Of a stretch of 64,000 nt of DNA, positions 10,762 through 23,639 are shown piece by piece. The notes beneath the pieces were generated by a model. It did no database searches. It had not been told where the DNA came from and saw only the letters and a list, made by a program, of their open reading frames with translations. Each line of letters begins with the position of its first letter. The stretch's first letter is position 1. Origin of the DNA: Lamellibrachia satsuma (lineage: Eukaryota; Annelida; Polychaeta; Sabellida; Siboglinidae); the NCBI GenBank assembly GCA_033239005.1, contig BSQZ01000001.1:10671500-10735499 (forward strand), in the 5' to 3' direction. Position numbers and translations under genes: made by a program.

Positions 10762-11500
10762 ACTAGTGTGGCGTGGTGGTGCTGTGGATAGAACACTAGT
10801 GGGGCGTGGTGGTGTTATGGATAGAACACTAGTGGGGCGTGGTGGTGCTGTGGATAGAACACTAGTGGGGCAAGGTGGTGTTGTGGATAGAACACTAATG
10901 GGGCATGGTGGTGTTGTGGATAGAAAACTAGTGGGGCATGGTGGTGTTGTGGATAGAACACTAGTGGGGTAAGGTTGTGTTGTGGACAGAACACTAGTGG
11001 GGCATGGAGGTGTTGTGGATAGAACACTAGTGGGGCGTGGTGGTGTTGTGGATAGAACACTAGTGGGGCAAGGTGGTGTTGTGGATAGAACACTAGTGGG
11101 GCATGGTGGTGTTGTGGATAGAACACTAGTGGGGCGTGGTGGTGTTGTGGATAGAACACTAGTGGGGCAAGGTGGTGTTGTGTATAGAACACTAGTGGGG
11201 CATGGTGGTGTTGTGGATAGAACACTAGTGGGGCATGGTGGTGTTGTGGATAGAACACTAGTGGGGCAAGGTGGTGTTGTGGATAGAACACTAGTGGGGC
11301 GTGGTGGTGTTGTGGATAGAACACTAGTGGGGCAAGGTGGTGTTGTGGATAGAACACTAGTGGGGCGTGGTGGTGTTGTGGATAGAACACTAGTGGGGCA
11401 AGGTGGTGTTGTGGATAGAACATTAGTGGGGCGTGGTGGTGTTGTGGATAGAACACTAGTGGGGCGTCGTGGTGTTGTGGATACAACACTAGTGGTGCTT
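10762..11500 (+). repeat. 33-bp minisatellite array 2 (about 22 copies)
   Basis: Same unit as array 1, with a common variant ggggcaaggtgg alternating with ggggcgtggtgg in the second half (11,240-11,410), which implies higher-order duplication of unit pairs. Confidence 0.95.
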
Positions 11501-11560
11501 CAGTTCTGTATAAATGAGTACCTGACGAGAGACAGTGGTGGATACGTGAACGAATAGTCT

Positions 11561-12625
11561 ATGCTCAGTAATACAAGGGGTTTGTCTGAGTCTCCCATCT
11601 GGCGAGCGGTAGTTGCAAAAACAGTGTTCTCTCTATCAACAGAACCCAGGTTCGAATCCTCTTATTGCCGTTTCGAACCTCATTTGGAATATTGTATACA
11701 AGCATGGAGGTCATATCGTAAGAAGGACCTAGATAAGTTAGAAAGTATACAAAGCAGAGCAACTAAAATGATTCCAGAACTGAGAGACCTTAGTTATGAA
11801 AGCCTCTTAATAAAATACGGTTTGGCAACATTTGAAACAGGGAGACTAAGATATGATCAAATAGAAGGGTTTTTAATATTGAATGATTATGAGGATATTA
11901 ATAGGAATATGTTCTTCATTCTTAAAGAAGGCAGTAGAACACGAGGGCACATATCAGCATTAGTTAAGGAACAATGTAGGTTGGACATCAGAAAGTACTC
12001 ATTGTTATATAGGGTGATAAATGAATGGAATAAACTATCAAATGTATTAATGCTAGTTGTGTGCATATATTTGATACGGCCGGGCTATACGTAGATGGTA
12101 AAAATGTTGGACTCTCGATAAGCCAATGGCTTCCTTGTCCACCTGCCACCCGGAACTTGTAGTTTTTGGACGGCTGTCTTGTCTTGTTAAATCAATATGG
12201 ATACGGAAGACAGCGGCAGCGATAAACAGAGATTAGGGGAATTCCGAACTTCCGCTCGTCTACGATGACGTCATCCTACCAGGACATCATGACTTATTGA
12301 CACTTTTTAACTTAACTTTAATATTGATGTGTTCATTTATCTTAGTTTGTTTATTATTATATATTTGTGTAAACTAATTTATTTTATTAAATTATATTAT
12401 ATACAGTAAGTCATATTATTACTATAGTAACTTTTAATATGGTCAAGGATTATATTTACATGTCCATTTTAATTATTATTGTTATTTTATAACGAAATGT
12501 TATATACAGTTTTAGATATGATATTAAACGTACTATTTTTAATATATTTGCAGTACATTTTATGCAAAGCTCTGGGAACTGTATTGAATATGGCGCTATA
12601 TAAAATAAATATTATTATTAATTAA
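11561..12625 (+). pseudogene. Non-LTR retrotransposon fragment, best-preserved copy
   Basis: Uninterrupted frame 11,561-12,094 with the LINE C-terminal pattern FEPHLEYCIQAWRSYRKKD, SIQSRATKMIPEL, GLATFETGRLRYDQIEGF and RKYSLLYRVINEWNKLSN. The start is not native: the frame enters from a region containing ggttcgaatcc (11,650), a perfect Pol III B-box word, so a tRNA-like SINE or chimeric insertion lies just upstream. The 3' part ends in a ggcgctatataaaataaat(att) tail. No RT core remains. Confidence 0.75.
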
Positions 12626-13125
12626 AATATCACCATGCACATTACATCTTCGTTTAAATGTCTCGCAAATCGACGAAACACTCACCATAATTTAATTCGA
12701 ATTGTGAGACTGTAGTCCAATTGGCCGTCTGCCAGCGGATGGCAAAATGAGTGATTACAGGCATTATAATGGGGGAGGATGTAAACGCCCTTGTAGTGCG
12801 AAAAGCCTTCCCACCCTATCTAGCTGCACAGCATCATGTCCATCTCGATACAGATCGGTTGCAGCAAAACCAAAACACGCGGTAAACTGTTCACATGAAA
12901 ATTTATTTTGAGCTTCCCAATTATATAAAAAGCCCTTACCAACGTAGGACTATGCACAGTAGCCACGAAAAGCTGGGACAAATGAAATGAAAATGTAGAA
13001 TAGGCAAACATGATTGCAATCATTAGGCCATGGCCCCTTTGGCTTACACATTTTGATTTGATTGATTTTGATTTGTTCTTGTATTTATCTGTTGCGCCGC
13101 TACATGATAGCATGGGTGACTAGGC
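12626..13125. other. Spacer of the duplicated unit, nothing recognised
   Basis: Copy of 2,531-3,025; no supportable gene. Confidence 0.5.
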
Positions 13126-13283
13126 TTTCCCCCTTTGTCCTCCCACTTTGTCCTCCCCCTTTGTCCTCCCCTTTGTCCTCCCCTTTGTCCTCCCCCTTTG
13201 GCCTCCCCTTTGCCCTCCCCCTTTGCCCTCCCCCTTTGGCCTCCCCTTTGTCCTGGCCTCCCCTTTGGCCTCCCCCTTTTGCG
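13126..13283 (+). repeat. C/T-rich minisatellite, about 12 copies
   Basis: Same CCCTTTGTCCTCC-type array as at 3,028 and 34,454, here with more 'gccctccccc' variants. Confidence 0.95.
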
Positions 13284-13770
13284 AGATCCTAGATACTCCA
13301 CTGACTGCAGTAGTGGTATAAAAAAATGCACCGGTTACAGGTGATATATGAGACAAATATTCAAAGGCTGTCAACATAGGGAATGCACCAAAGATAGTTT
13401 AATGTTTAAGCTAATTTATTCATAACATATGAATTATATAAAACCAAATTATCCTTTCCCCAGCATCCGATACCCTCAACCCTGTGCGTGTGGCCTCTCA
13501 TTGCTCAAAATATTGCTGCACTATTACGGCGCAATGAACCGATAACGTAATGTAATAATGTAATGATGTAATGGATTATTCCATGCAACAGAAAGGTAAC
13601 GTCAACCAAATTATTTCGGTAGCGAAATATATGTATATATTTGATTTTCGTTTGCAACGTTTCTAATGCTTCCCTCTAATAATAACGAACGTATAAAGCA
13701 TATGTAGACAAACGCTATTTTCCACGTGTATATTATCACAATTTTAACGAAAGCCCCTGTCTTTGTGCAG

Positions 13771-14359
13771 ATCACATTCAACGCCGAGGCCAACCATCTG
13801 CCCAACATTGGCTGCCTACGTGGAATTTAACCGCCCATGGAGATGCATAACAAAGCCACCTCGGAGACACACTACTCCAACACCTTGGTCAGGTGACAGG
13901 AACTACGGCAGAGAGAAAGAGGAGGACAGCAGTTTGTCCAATATTTTGTTTTTTGGGTTTAGTGTACCAGTATTATGTATCTGTTACGCATGTGTCTACT
14001 GTAGCCAAGACAAGGCTCCCAGTGATGGGACTGACACAACCATCAACCGGGAAATTGGGCCCGTTCAGCCACCAGAAGCGTCTCCTCACACCGAGGGCAC
14101 CACGACACCGTACGGGAGCATCGACCAGGCGGATAATTCATTGCCGACCTACTACCAAGCTCTCTCGATGCCATCTTCTTACGGTCACACGTCAGTACCG
14201 TTGCCATCGTCATCTCTAGACGATGGCCGGTCCCCGCCAGCTTATAGTGAAATCAACATACAACTTTCCACCAGTGCAAGACGCGTGTCAACTGTCGGGT
14301 GGGCTGCTCGCTCGCCTTTCGCGTCCGTGAACAACATGACAACTATGACAATATTTTAG
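13771..14359 (+). CDS. Last exon of a single-pass membrane protein with PPxY tail motifs (copy 2)
   Basis: Intact 195-residue frame after the acceptor ctttgtgcag (13,761-13,770), nearly identical to the exon at 3,668. Membrane segment ILFFGFSVPVLCICYACVYC, tail with LPTYYQALS and SPPAYSE. Some differences to copy 1 are replacements (ANIV..), yet the frame, membrane segment and PPAY are kept, consistent with selection or very recent duplication. AATAAA at 14,515. Its best candidate first exon is at 8,653-8,693 (compatible phase). Function unknown; WW-domain binding is inferred from the motif. Confidence 0.62.
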
Positions 14360-14514
14360 TGGCAGGACACAGAACTAGATCATCTGCCATTAGTCCAATT
14401 AGAAAACGTCTATAGTGAAATGTGGATTGTTATATGTGTCCGCGTGCGTGCACATAGGTACTTTTTAGATCACGTGGTTCTCGTGTTGATGATGCCAACT
14501 GTTGACATCTTTCT

Positions 14515-14520
14515 AATAAA
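14515..14520 (+). terminator. Poly(A) signal AATAAA of PPxY gene copy 2
   Basis: AATAAA 156 bases downstream of the stop codon, same context as copy 1. Confidence 0.55.
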
Positions 14521-14756
14521 ACGTTCTATAGCGTTTAACTCGAATCTTATACACCTGTTTCCTTAGAGGGTACGAATTGCCCGAACTTACCATATTGCGT
14601 CGCAATTTCAAGAAGCCATACATTTATTGACTGGCAGCACCAAGTACCAAGGCCTAGATGGATAGTTCTGTGATAATGTTGTGTATCCTGAAATGTGGCA
14701 AACACTTGCAACCTACCAAGTTATTCCGTCCGGAGGATGGGAATTTTTTATAGCAC

Positions 14757-14773
14757 GCAGCGCGCGTACGTGC

Positions 14774-14804
<31 letters not shown>

Positions 14805-14812
14805 TGTGCGTG
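14757..14812 (+). repeat. (TGCG)n microsatellite
   Basis: About 56 bp of cgtg/tgcg repeats; copy of 4,684. Confidence 0.9.
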
Positions 14813-14814
14813 AA

Positions 14815-15730
14815 CATATTTTCCATAAATTTACAGACTTAAATAAGTTTTCAGCCTGATAGTGTTTCACTGCGTGTCGTTCTTTAACTGTGTTAGAAAC
14901 GAATCATTACACTTTGTTTTATACCCAAGCATAACCTATGTAATATTTGCGGAACACTGTGTCCTGTTGAATAAATGATTGTGCCAGTTTCAGTTCTTGC
15001 CCCATTAGATTAGTAAACTGTTGAACACGGTGCCGTTTTAACTCACAGAAAGGCTTCTTTTATTCACACTTGTGCCATTTTTATAATTGAAAGTGCCCTT
15101 TTGAGTTCAAATCCCTCCAATGAACCCCTTTTGTCACATGATGACATTTGTTTCGCTGAAAGGGTCGTTTTTGGTCACCGCCTCCAGAAAATCATTCTGT
15201 AATTGAATACTGTGATTTTTTTTCCAGTTAAAGTGCCCATTTCAGCAAATATTTTTTTCATTTGGGCCATTGCAATATCGGCACACGACTCTTGTGGAAA
15301 TTGCTCTCCTCTTTTTCCAATGAAATTGCCCTCAGTCAATTATATTATTTAAATAAAATTATTATACATTTTTCAAAACGTGTAGACGTATTTTTTTATT
15401 TGTGTACATTCGAATATTAATCTTTTAAGAAATGGCTAAAAAATGTTTTCTTTAATGTGCAGAAATACCGGTTTCTTGGCTTGGAACTTGACTAAAATGC
15501 CGCGACAAAAACAATCTATGTAAACATTCCAGGGACTAATAAGTTAGGATGAAGCATGATTGGGGGCAAGGAGTGATGGGAGCAAGTTGGTCTAATGGGG
15601 GGGCACAAATAAATCTACTTTGAGAGGGGATAATGCGCTCACTTTGCGTGCAAAATATTTCAATAAATTCAACATTCAGTGGAACATATGGAGTTCTTGG
15701 TAGTAAAGTATTCGTGATTTTTTCTCAGAA
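14815..15730. other. Spacer of the duplicated unit, no gene seen
   Basis: Copy of 4,740-5,700 with a ~70-base deletion near 14,940. Nothing recognised. Confidence 0.4.
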
Positions 15731-15732
15731 TT

Positions 15733-16215
15733 GTTTGATGAATAGGCCTTTTTCGTTTTCTGTGATTTGTTATTAAAGTCGATGCGGCGATTTCAGACCA
15801 ACATTCAAGCAATCGTAGTTCGTATATTTGAGACCCCATAGAACATTTAAAAACGAAAACTTAAATTGCCACGGTTTCTGTTGATTAAGCCCCTACATAT
15901 AACAGTTATAAAAAATATAATACAGACTACAATTCACCAAACAATAATACTCGCTATGACACACTATTGAAATAATTATTTTAACACATCCCAAATATAT
16001 CTCCCCGTATCTCCTATGTGAACTGCGCCACAACTCTTACACGGTATTTGGTAGACTAGTTCATCCTGTTCTTTCGGTTCTACTCTCCTTTGGGCCTACA
16101 AACATACGTCTCAGTGTTGTGTGGAGAGACATGGCTGTGGCCACGCCGTATTTCTTAAGTACCCCGTCAACGCTCTCTGAGACAGCTTCTACGTACGGGA
16201 TGACAACCTATCCTG
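15733..16215 (-). pseudogene. Penelope-like retroelement fragment with GIY-YIG endonuclease N-terminus
   Basis: On the minus strand two adjoining frames read VVIPYVEAVSESVDGVLKKY..TLRRMFVG and then DELVYQIPCKSCGAVHIGDT GR, the conserved linker plus the start of the GIY-YIG nuclease with its CxxC-type Cys pair, as in Penelope-like elements (a related arrangement is known in some other retroelements). A frameshift near 16,085 separates them and the nuclease is cut after about 25 residues. The remaining 250 bases to the left are non-coding 3' sequence. Reverse transcriptase is absent. Confidence 0.6.
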
Positions 16216-17330
16216 AGACATGTTCACAATAATATGATACAACAAACAAACAAACCAACAAACAAACTACAATACAACAAACTGTATAATACAGACAAAC
16301 TATGGTGTATACTATAATAAAAAAAACAATATTACTGAGGACGGGCATGAGACTACAATACAACTTACTCTTGACGAACCGACATATCATTTATTAAATG
16401 CCCGCATAATTTTAGGCCTACGCCGGTAAATATGTTTTGTTTGTCTGGCCAGTCAGAAGCACGTTAGGCACTATTGTAAATGAGTGGATGTGACAGGGGT
16501 CTCAACCTCCCATCTTTCACCTGTTTGGGGGCCACCGTCCCACCATTTCTTAGAGTTCGCCTCCCACCAATTTCGTCCTCGCTAGCCAGGTGTGGTATTA
16601 GAACCACGTACAGTACCCCTGGCACATCGACCTGTTGTAACATGGATTTGTTTTCCCACGCAATGTGCGGACGTAGGAGAGATCGGGGCTAGTTGTTACA
16701 ATTTTCAGTTAAAGTCACTTTTTGTGAAAAGTATGTTAGATACATTATATCTCTCAACGCATACATTAAATTTATTATTCGTGTTAATGCAATGTACCAT
16801 ACCACTGATATTCCATATTGTAGTTATGTAGATATATGAAATTTCCCAGGCGAAGTCGACTGTAACAACTAGCCCCGTAAGTTGTTACGGGGCACGTTGT
16901 TACAGCAAAGAACTCGAGGATCGCAAAGCAAGTGTCACTCTTACATGTTACTGTTATTACATTAATTGGATTGTACACACTTATACATCTTAAACACAGT
17001 ATGCATAACAATGTAGGTGTTCACGGCTTCGTAAATTAAGCTTTTCGTTTTTATTTACAAAAGGGAATCATTCTCTAGATTATTGCATAGCAAACAATTG
17101 TGAATGAAATGCAAATTATTTTAATGTAGTATGAAGTAATGAATAGAAATATATGTGTAATGCGATTTATACTAGATTGAATGATAAACACATGTACGCA
17201 CTCATGCACACTAGCACGAAGCATAAAAGAATCGCCGATGACGACATTCACTTTGACAGTGACGTGAACTAGCATAGAACGGTCGATCTTTTGTGCCCGT
17301 GCAGAGATCGACGTCTGGGGGGGGAGTCCC
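16216..17330. other. Spacer of the duplicated unit, no gene seen
   Basis: Copy of 5,881-7,000, with (caaa)n at 16,240. No frame is supported by both copies. Confidence 0.4.
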
Positions 17331-17356
17331 CACATACAAATGTTTTGTTTCCCAGG

Positions 17357-17484
17357 CCAATCAGAAGCACGTTAGGGTTCAGTGTTGACTCGTCGAGCCA
17401 AGTACAGCCCTGAGACGCAATCAGTTGTGGACCGTGGCAGCGATGCTCGTCTCGTTCCTACTACTCACTGCGGTCGTCTCACTA
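17357..17484 (+). pseudogene. CCAAT promoter plus signal-peptide exon cassette, donor lost
   Basis: CCAAT at 17,357, ATG 17,443, MLVSFLLLTAVVS. The exon end reads ctcactaagt instead of ..ggtaagt, so the GT is lost, as in the copies at 7,102 and 58,113. Confidence 0.55.
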
Positions 17485-17727
17485 AGTACTTCGATAGCGA
17501 CCGCGTTCACACGGTGTGTAAACACAGGGCGTCGTACGAGATTAGGATTTACGAACTCCATCCTAAACCAAACAAACTTTTTTCTTAGAGTAAAACTAGT
17601 GAAGCTGCTGGATAAAAAAAAGGCGATTACGAAGTCATTTCAACAGACTAAGCATGTCACTGACTTCAAAGTCTACGTGATCCGTTTTGTACTCTATATT
17701 ATATATATTAAATTGGAAGACGGTTTT

Positions 17728-17876
17728 TGAGAGGCACGGAAGTGTAATGGTTAGCACATCTGCTTTACATGCCATAGTTACGCCGGGACCAGGCAATCTA
17801 CACCAGGTTAAAAACCTGGCTTTCAACGTTGTTGACTGCGCATCCGTCGTGACACGGATGTCGGTCGTGTCTCGCT
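17728..17876 (+). repeat. tRNA-like SINE
   Basis: gaggcacggaagtgtaatggttagca head plus shared tail; copy of 7,484. Confidence 0.5.
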
Positions 17877-18061
17877 AAAGACGTAAAACGAGGACGATTA
17901 GGTACTAACAATGAACGGTCGGTCTTTTCTGCCCGTGCGGAGATCGAAGTATGCAATCGAGGGTCACCACATAGAAACGTTTTGCTTACCTGGACAATCA
18001 GAAGAACATTATGGTTCAGTGTTAACACGCCGAGCAAGGTACAGCGCTATGGAGCGGTCCC

Positions 18062-18176
18062 TCGCTCACTCACTCACTCACTCACTCACTCACTCACTCA
18101 CTCACTCACTCACTCACTCACTCACTCACTCACTCACTCACTCACTCACTCACTCACTCACTCACTCACTCACTCA
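18062..18176 (+). repeat. (ACTC)n microsatellite, pure
   Basis: About 28 uninterrupted tetranucleotides. Confidence 0.95.
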
Positions 18177-18329
18177 TTTGTCTTCGCTCCCACTGGAGCA
18201 CAGAGCGCTAACAAATCTCCTCCAGCAAAACAGGAGTGAAATAATTGTGTTTATCAAAACACATATGCAAACAAACGTTTGTTTTCACTTGTATGATATA
18301 ACAGTTTTGAAATAAGCTTCTGTCCTTGC

Positions 18330-18629
18330 GCAAGTCACATTCAATATCGTGGCCAGGCATCAACATTGGCTACCGGCACTGGCCAAACGTCAATTTCCGG
18401 CACTGGCTCGAAGTCGACTCCATACAATTTATCTACGTCGACAACACACCGGAGGAGAGACATCGCAACCACTACAACAACACGGGCTCACACTACAGCA
18501 ACACGGGCTCACACTAAAACAACACGGGCTCACACTACAACAACACAGGCTCACACTACAACAATACGGGCTCACACTACAACAACACGGGCAAAACACA
18601 ACTACAACCACAACTACAACTACTTTTGA
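18330..18629 (+). pseudogene. Thr-rich exon remnant with 21-bp coding minisatellite
   Basis: Copy of 8,213-8,514. The frame SISGTGSKSTPYN.. leads into TTTTRAH-type heptads (TTATRAH, TKTTRAH, TTTTQAH, TTTIRAH), then KHNYNHNYNYF and a stop; membrane and PPxY parts are missing. Confidence 0.45.
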
Positions 18630-18692
18630 ACCGTGCATAGATCGACGTATGCAGTCGGGGGGTCCCCACATAAAAAAGTTTTGTTTGCCTGG

Positions 18693-18819
18693 CCAATCAG
18701 AAGCACGTTTGGGTTCAGTGTTGACTCATCGAGTCAGGTACAACGCTGAGAGCAATCAGTTGTGAACTGTCGCCGCGATGCTCATCTCGTTCCTACTACT
18801 CACTGCGGTCGTCTCACGG
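18693..18819 (+). pseudogene. CCAAT promoter plus signal-peptide exon cassette, donor mutated
   Basis: CCAAT at 18,693, ATG 18,778, MLISFLLLTAVVSR. The donor position reads cacggaaatt instead of cacggtaagt. Equivalent to the intact cassette at 8,567-8,693. Confidence 0.5.
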
Positions 18820-18882
18820 AAATTTCGTAAGAGATCAGGCATTACGAACTCCATCACAAACCAACACTCTACATATTACAGT

Positions 18883-19030
18883 GGAAGACGCGGTAGTGTA
18901 GTGGTTAGCACATCTGCTTTACGTGTCAAAGTTACACCAGGACCAGGCATTATACACCAGGTGTAAAAACCTGGCTTTCAACGTTGTTGACTTCGTATCC
19001 CTCGTGACTCAGATGTCGGTCGCGTCTCGC
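18883..19030 (+). repeat. tRNA-like SINE
   Basis: cgcggtagtgtagtggttagca head with accaggtgtaaaaacctgg hairpin tail; copy of 8,770. Confidence 0.5.
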
Positions 19031-19044
19031 TAAAGACATAAAAG

Positions 19045-19650
19045 AACCGTTTTAGTTAATAACGAATACAAACAAGCTCAATTCCATGTATTTATTATTG
19101 TTTCCATGCACGCGATCATAGCACAGAGCATCCAGGCGACCACCCGGTTATTCTGATCGTCGGTGACGTCGCACGCAAACGCCACTTTTGGATTCACTCA
19201 TGAACTGGTGACAGCCCCAGGTCTCCGTGCCTGAGTGAACATGATATGTCGCGTGTTACGGTCGTTGGTCCGCGCCTCGTTAGCATACTGATTGTCAATG
19301 AATCGCCCAGGTGACGTGTCTCGGATCTCGCTAGTGGGGGGAAGTTTTGTCACCCATTATTTTATCACATGTAGTGCCGCAACATTTTACATACGAAACA
19401 AATTAAGGAAGTAGAAATTATTGAACATTTCAAACACTTCTTTAAACATATCCTAAAGGTTTTGAACAGGTACCGTAAATTATTTAAGCTAGATGCGCGG
19501 TGGAATTTGCTGAGAAAACTCAAAGGAGTAGAAATAAACATCCAAGGAAATGTTTAATTATTTCTGAAAATGAACTCAATTGTGTAGGCTTCAATGCGGG
19601 GAGCATAGTGAGTAAAAAGCGACTTAGATATTTTGGTTGCAGATATTAAC
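19045..19650. other. Spacer, no gene seen
   Basis: Copy of 8,940-9,545. Confidence 0.4.
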
Positions 19651-19973
19651 GGGACAGTAGGGTAGGACGGGGGAATACGCACACCTTAAGTAAGAAATTG
19701 AATAACAATAAATACTAAAGTATATTCGAAAAAACAGTTTAATATCCGAAACAGGCAGATACACTCAATTATAATAAACAGTATTAAACATCTGGTGACA
19801 AACAGTTTTCAAGTTAAACGCATTCTAAAAAAGTCTTATGTAGGCGTATTGCCCCTTTGCCTGGGGCAATACGCCCACAGAAAGGGGCAAGTCGCCCAGA
19901 AGTAGGCGTTTCGCCTCACAAGAAATAAGGGAATCGTGTTGACATCACATATGTCACGTCACGTATAACATTA

Positions 19974-20103
<130 letters not shown>

Positions 20104-20340
20104 AACTACCAATTAAGCAAATCTATTTGTGTATTATACGACTATTAGCAGTATCGTATAATTGATAAAATTAAATAAATGTGTCATGCATACTGCAAGT
20201 CGTCTCATTTATGTCGAGCCAGCACAGTTCCTATTATTGTCGTGTATAACACTACATTGAAGCAAATGTAATAATTGAAAGGAATTACGGTAATATTTTC
20301 TCCGTTACTGTGAGACATTACATGAAATGATGTGACTTTC

Positions 20341-21830
20341 CTAGTCCTCGTCTGATTCACATTTGGGACAAATGAACCTGTTGTAGCATGGTGATCACTG
20401 CTCGTGGACCCATTTCTTGCACATTTGACACTGGACCCATTTTTCTCGCGATTTCCTATTTGAAAAAGGCTCGCCACATACAAGGCAAGGCCACGTTTCG
20501 TCTTCGTCGTCGCTGCTTTCGGGTGTAGCTTGTTTCTTTGTCTTGATTTTCTTTCCCGATGCAGAGCGGACGGCGGTTGTCTTCTTCTGCCTGTTTTGGA
20601 CGTTGTCCTTTTCCACCAAACTCCGTTTGTCTGGAGACGACGTGAGGCACGCCGCAGAGTCAGCCTTCCGCGTACGAGCTCTGGGTGCAGCAATCCGCGG
20701 AGAAGGAGAAAGCTTCTTGACGATCTCCCGAGCGGTATCTATTACATATAATTTAATACAATACATCGGCCTGCTCGGTGGTATCCTGTATGGGTGGCCC
20801 CTCTTCTGTCACCGCGACAGCAGCGAACTCGTCTTGAAAGATGATGTCATTGAAGGGCCACAGTCCGCAGGCCTGGAATCCATTGATGGCCTTGTCTGGC
20901 GTTGACGTTCGCAGGAACGCAGTGCCAACGATCCCTGCCATGTCGTAGAATGTTATTCTTTGGCCATGGTGTAACGTCAACCTGTTGTGTGCAGATATGT
21001 TGAGGAGCTCTTCAGAGATTTGAAGTAGCATCGGTCGAGAGGCTACATCTTATGGGTGCAGTGTGGAGGAAAAGTGATCAGCTCGATTCGATGAGCCTTG
21101 GCATAGTTTACAGCATCCATGGTCTTGTGGCTGTGATGCTCCAACACAATCAGGTGACGGTTCTGCGTTGATGCCTTTGTGTAGAGAACAAAATGTTCCA
21201 TCCACTTCAGAAAGAGTCCGGCATCTGTCCAACAGCTTGCACTGGCGTGGCCGACTGACTGTGGCGGGGCACCCAGCTGGTCCACCATTCGCTTCCGGGG
21301 AAAATCATGAATAGCAGAAGGTAGGCCCCAGCAGCACTCACCGCGCAGATCACGGTCACTGTTGATCCTCGTTCGCCGCTGCTCATTTTCGCTACCTGAC
21401 GGACCCCTTGGAAGCTACAACCTTGCCTGGCTGGTGGACACTGGTTATCCTATATTCGTCCATGTTCCACACCTTGGACGGCAGGTATTCGTGGCCATTG
21501 AGCACATCTTTGTAGATCCCAAAGAACTCGTTTCCTCTCGGTCTGTTGAAACCAACAGCTTTTGATAAGTTCGTTCCTTGGGGCTGACGAAGGCTCAGGT
21601 TGGACTGTCTTCATAGAAGGCTCTTCAGCCAGTCTTTTCCGGCCAACTTGTTTGTCTGGTTGAACGGGTGATTTGTCCCCATGGCCACTGCCACGTCGTA
21701 TGCCAGACGTCTGACATCAGTAGGAGTTAAGCCGTACAAGAACCTCTCCATTGTCTGGATGTGGTCATGAATTACCAGCTCAACCTCCGGCGGCAGCCGA
21801 TGAGGAACCCAACCTCATCGTTCCAGGTGT
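20341..21830 (-). pseudogene. pogo/CENP-B-like DDE transposase, decayed (copy 1)
   Basis: Read right to left: an HTH/CENPB-like start (FNQTNKLAGKDWL near 21,640), then NMDEYRITSV (first catalytic Asp, near 21,450), HSHKTMDAVNYAKAHRIELI and PPHCTHKM (near 21,060-21,150), an INGFQACGLWPFNDI C-terminal motif (20,870), and a PHD-like zinc finger PCLVCGEPF..WVQCQMCKKWVHEQ (20,400-20,490). Defects: several frameshifts, loss of the Asp-Gly in the second catalytic box (VLEHHSHK here, VLDGHHSHK in copy 2), a stop inside the zinc finger (tga at about 20,398) and a deletion between 20,740 and 20,790 relative to copy 2. Not functional. The family is the DDE_1 group of Tc1/mariner-related transposases. 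Confidence 0.75.
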
Positions 21831-21906
21831 GGCTGCAAGGGCATAACGTCTCTCACTAGATTGGTACTGATAGTTGTATAATTATTATACCGATGGTATG
21901 ATTGTT

Positions 21907-22520
<614 letters not shown>

Positions 22521-23016
22521 ATATAGGCGGCAAAAACGCCAACCTAGGCGTACTGCCCCCTTGGTTGGTAGGCATCTCGCACCAATACTACTATTTTATC
22601 AATAAGTGGCGTCCAAAAAGCGTCCTTTCACCCACAATATATGCTGCTAATGTGTTTACAAGTTAATTATGATGATATATGCCTAGTGGCAAAACAGCAC
22701 TCTTGGTTACGGTGACTTTATTAACACAAAGGTTGACTTTAAATTTTACATCAATACCGAGAAAAACACGAAACATTGATTTTCATACTTACTTTCGAAC
22801 ATCCACTTTAGCGCTTTTATCAAAAGAAAACGAGAGATGGCAGCACTTGAAAAAGTATAACACGTGGTATACTGCACTCATTGGAAAAGTGCTATGGGCG
22901 TATTGCCTCACTCGGGCGTGTTGCCCCGCCCTACCCTACCTCTCGTTGCCATTTCGTCTTTAGGAATCCCGACTCTAATATTTAAATTTGGATGGGATAT
23001 GGTTATCTCAGGACTT

Positions 23017-23142
23017 CTATCCACAACACCACCATGCACCACTAGTGTCCTATCCATAACACCACCGCGCCCCACTAGTGTTCTATCCACAACACCACCA
23101 CGCCCCACTAGTGTTCTATCCACAACACCACTATGCCCCACT
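23017..23142 (-). repeat. 33-bp minisatellite, reverse-orientation fragment (about 4 copies)
   Basis: Units such as ccactagtgttctatccaca are the complement of the 33-bp unit. The twin block Q lacks this piece: its sequence passes directly from ggacttcca to tgatgtttacag near 29,700. Confidence 0.9.
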
Positions 23143-23144
23143 AG

Positions 23145-23332
23145 ATGTTTACAGTGCTACGCTCCGCTAAAGTTTTTTTTTACACAAAAACCAATTATAA
23201 ATATAGGAGAAAATCTCTCAGAGCGACTGAACCTTGGAATTCCCTGCATGAGATAGTCGTACAGCCAAATTCCATAAATTCATTAAAGAACCGGCTGGAC
23301 AAATTCTGGTTCAACCAGGCAATTTTATATAA
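23145..23332 (+). pseudogene. LINE RT C-terminal fragment
   Basis: The frame RRKSLRATEPWNSLHEIV..SINSLKNRLDKFW is the terminal part of the same LINE type as at 1,602. It is cut at 23,332 by the MITE. Confidence 0.65.
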
Positions 23333-23633
23333 GGGGTCTTCCATAAAGTACGTCACGCTTAGTGGTGTGGGGGGTCTACGGGCAAGCGTTACGTAATGGT
23401 TTTTAAAATGTTGGCTTGTCTAGCTGTCAATACCCGACAGATAACTATAATTGTTAAGATATTTTTTTTTTTTTTTCAAAAGCATTTCAACGCAAACCAG
23501 CATCATAGAGGGTCTATGCCAAAACGAACGTAATTATAGGGGGGAGGGGTGTATATGCCAGCGTTACGAAGAGTGACAAGGGGCTGGTCTCAAAAACGCC
23601 AAAGCTAGCGTGACGTACTATAATGGATGGCCC
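23333..23633. mobile_element. MITE with piggyBac-like ends, copy in block P
   Basis: About 300-bp non-coding element. The left end ggggtcttccataaagtacg..cacgct is the inverse of the right end agcgtgacgtactataatgg..ccc. The right flank is TTAA and the left flank ATAA, close to a TTAA target duplication. It contains a T14 run and a second inner inverted word (aagcgttacgtaatgg/ccagcgttacg). Copy at 29,901-30,201. Confidence 0.6.
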
Positions 23634-23639
23634 TTAACT

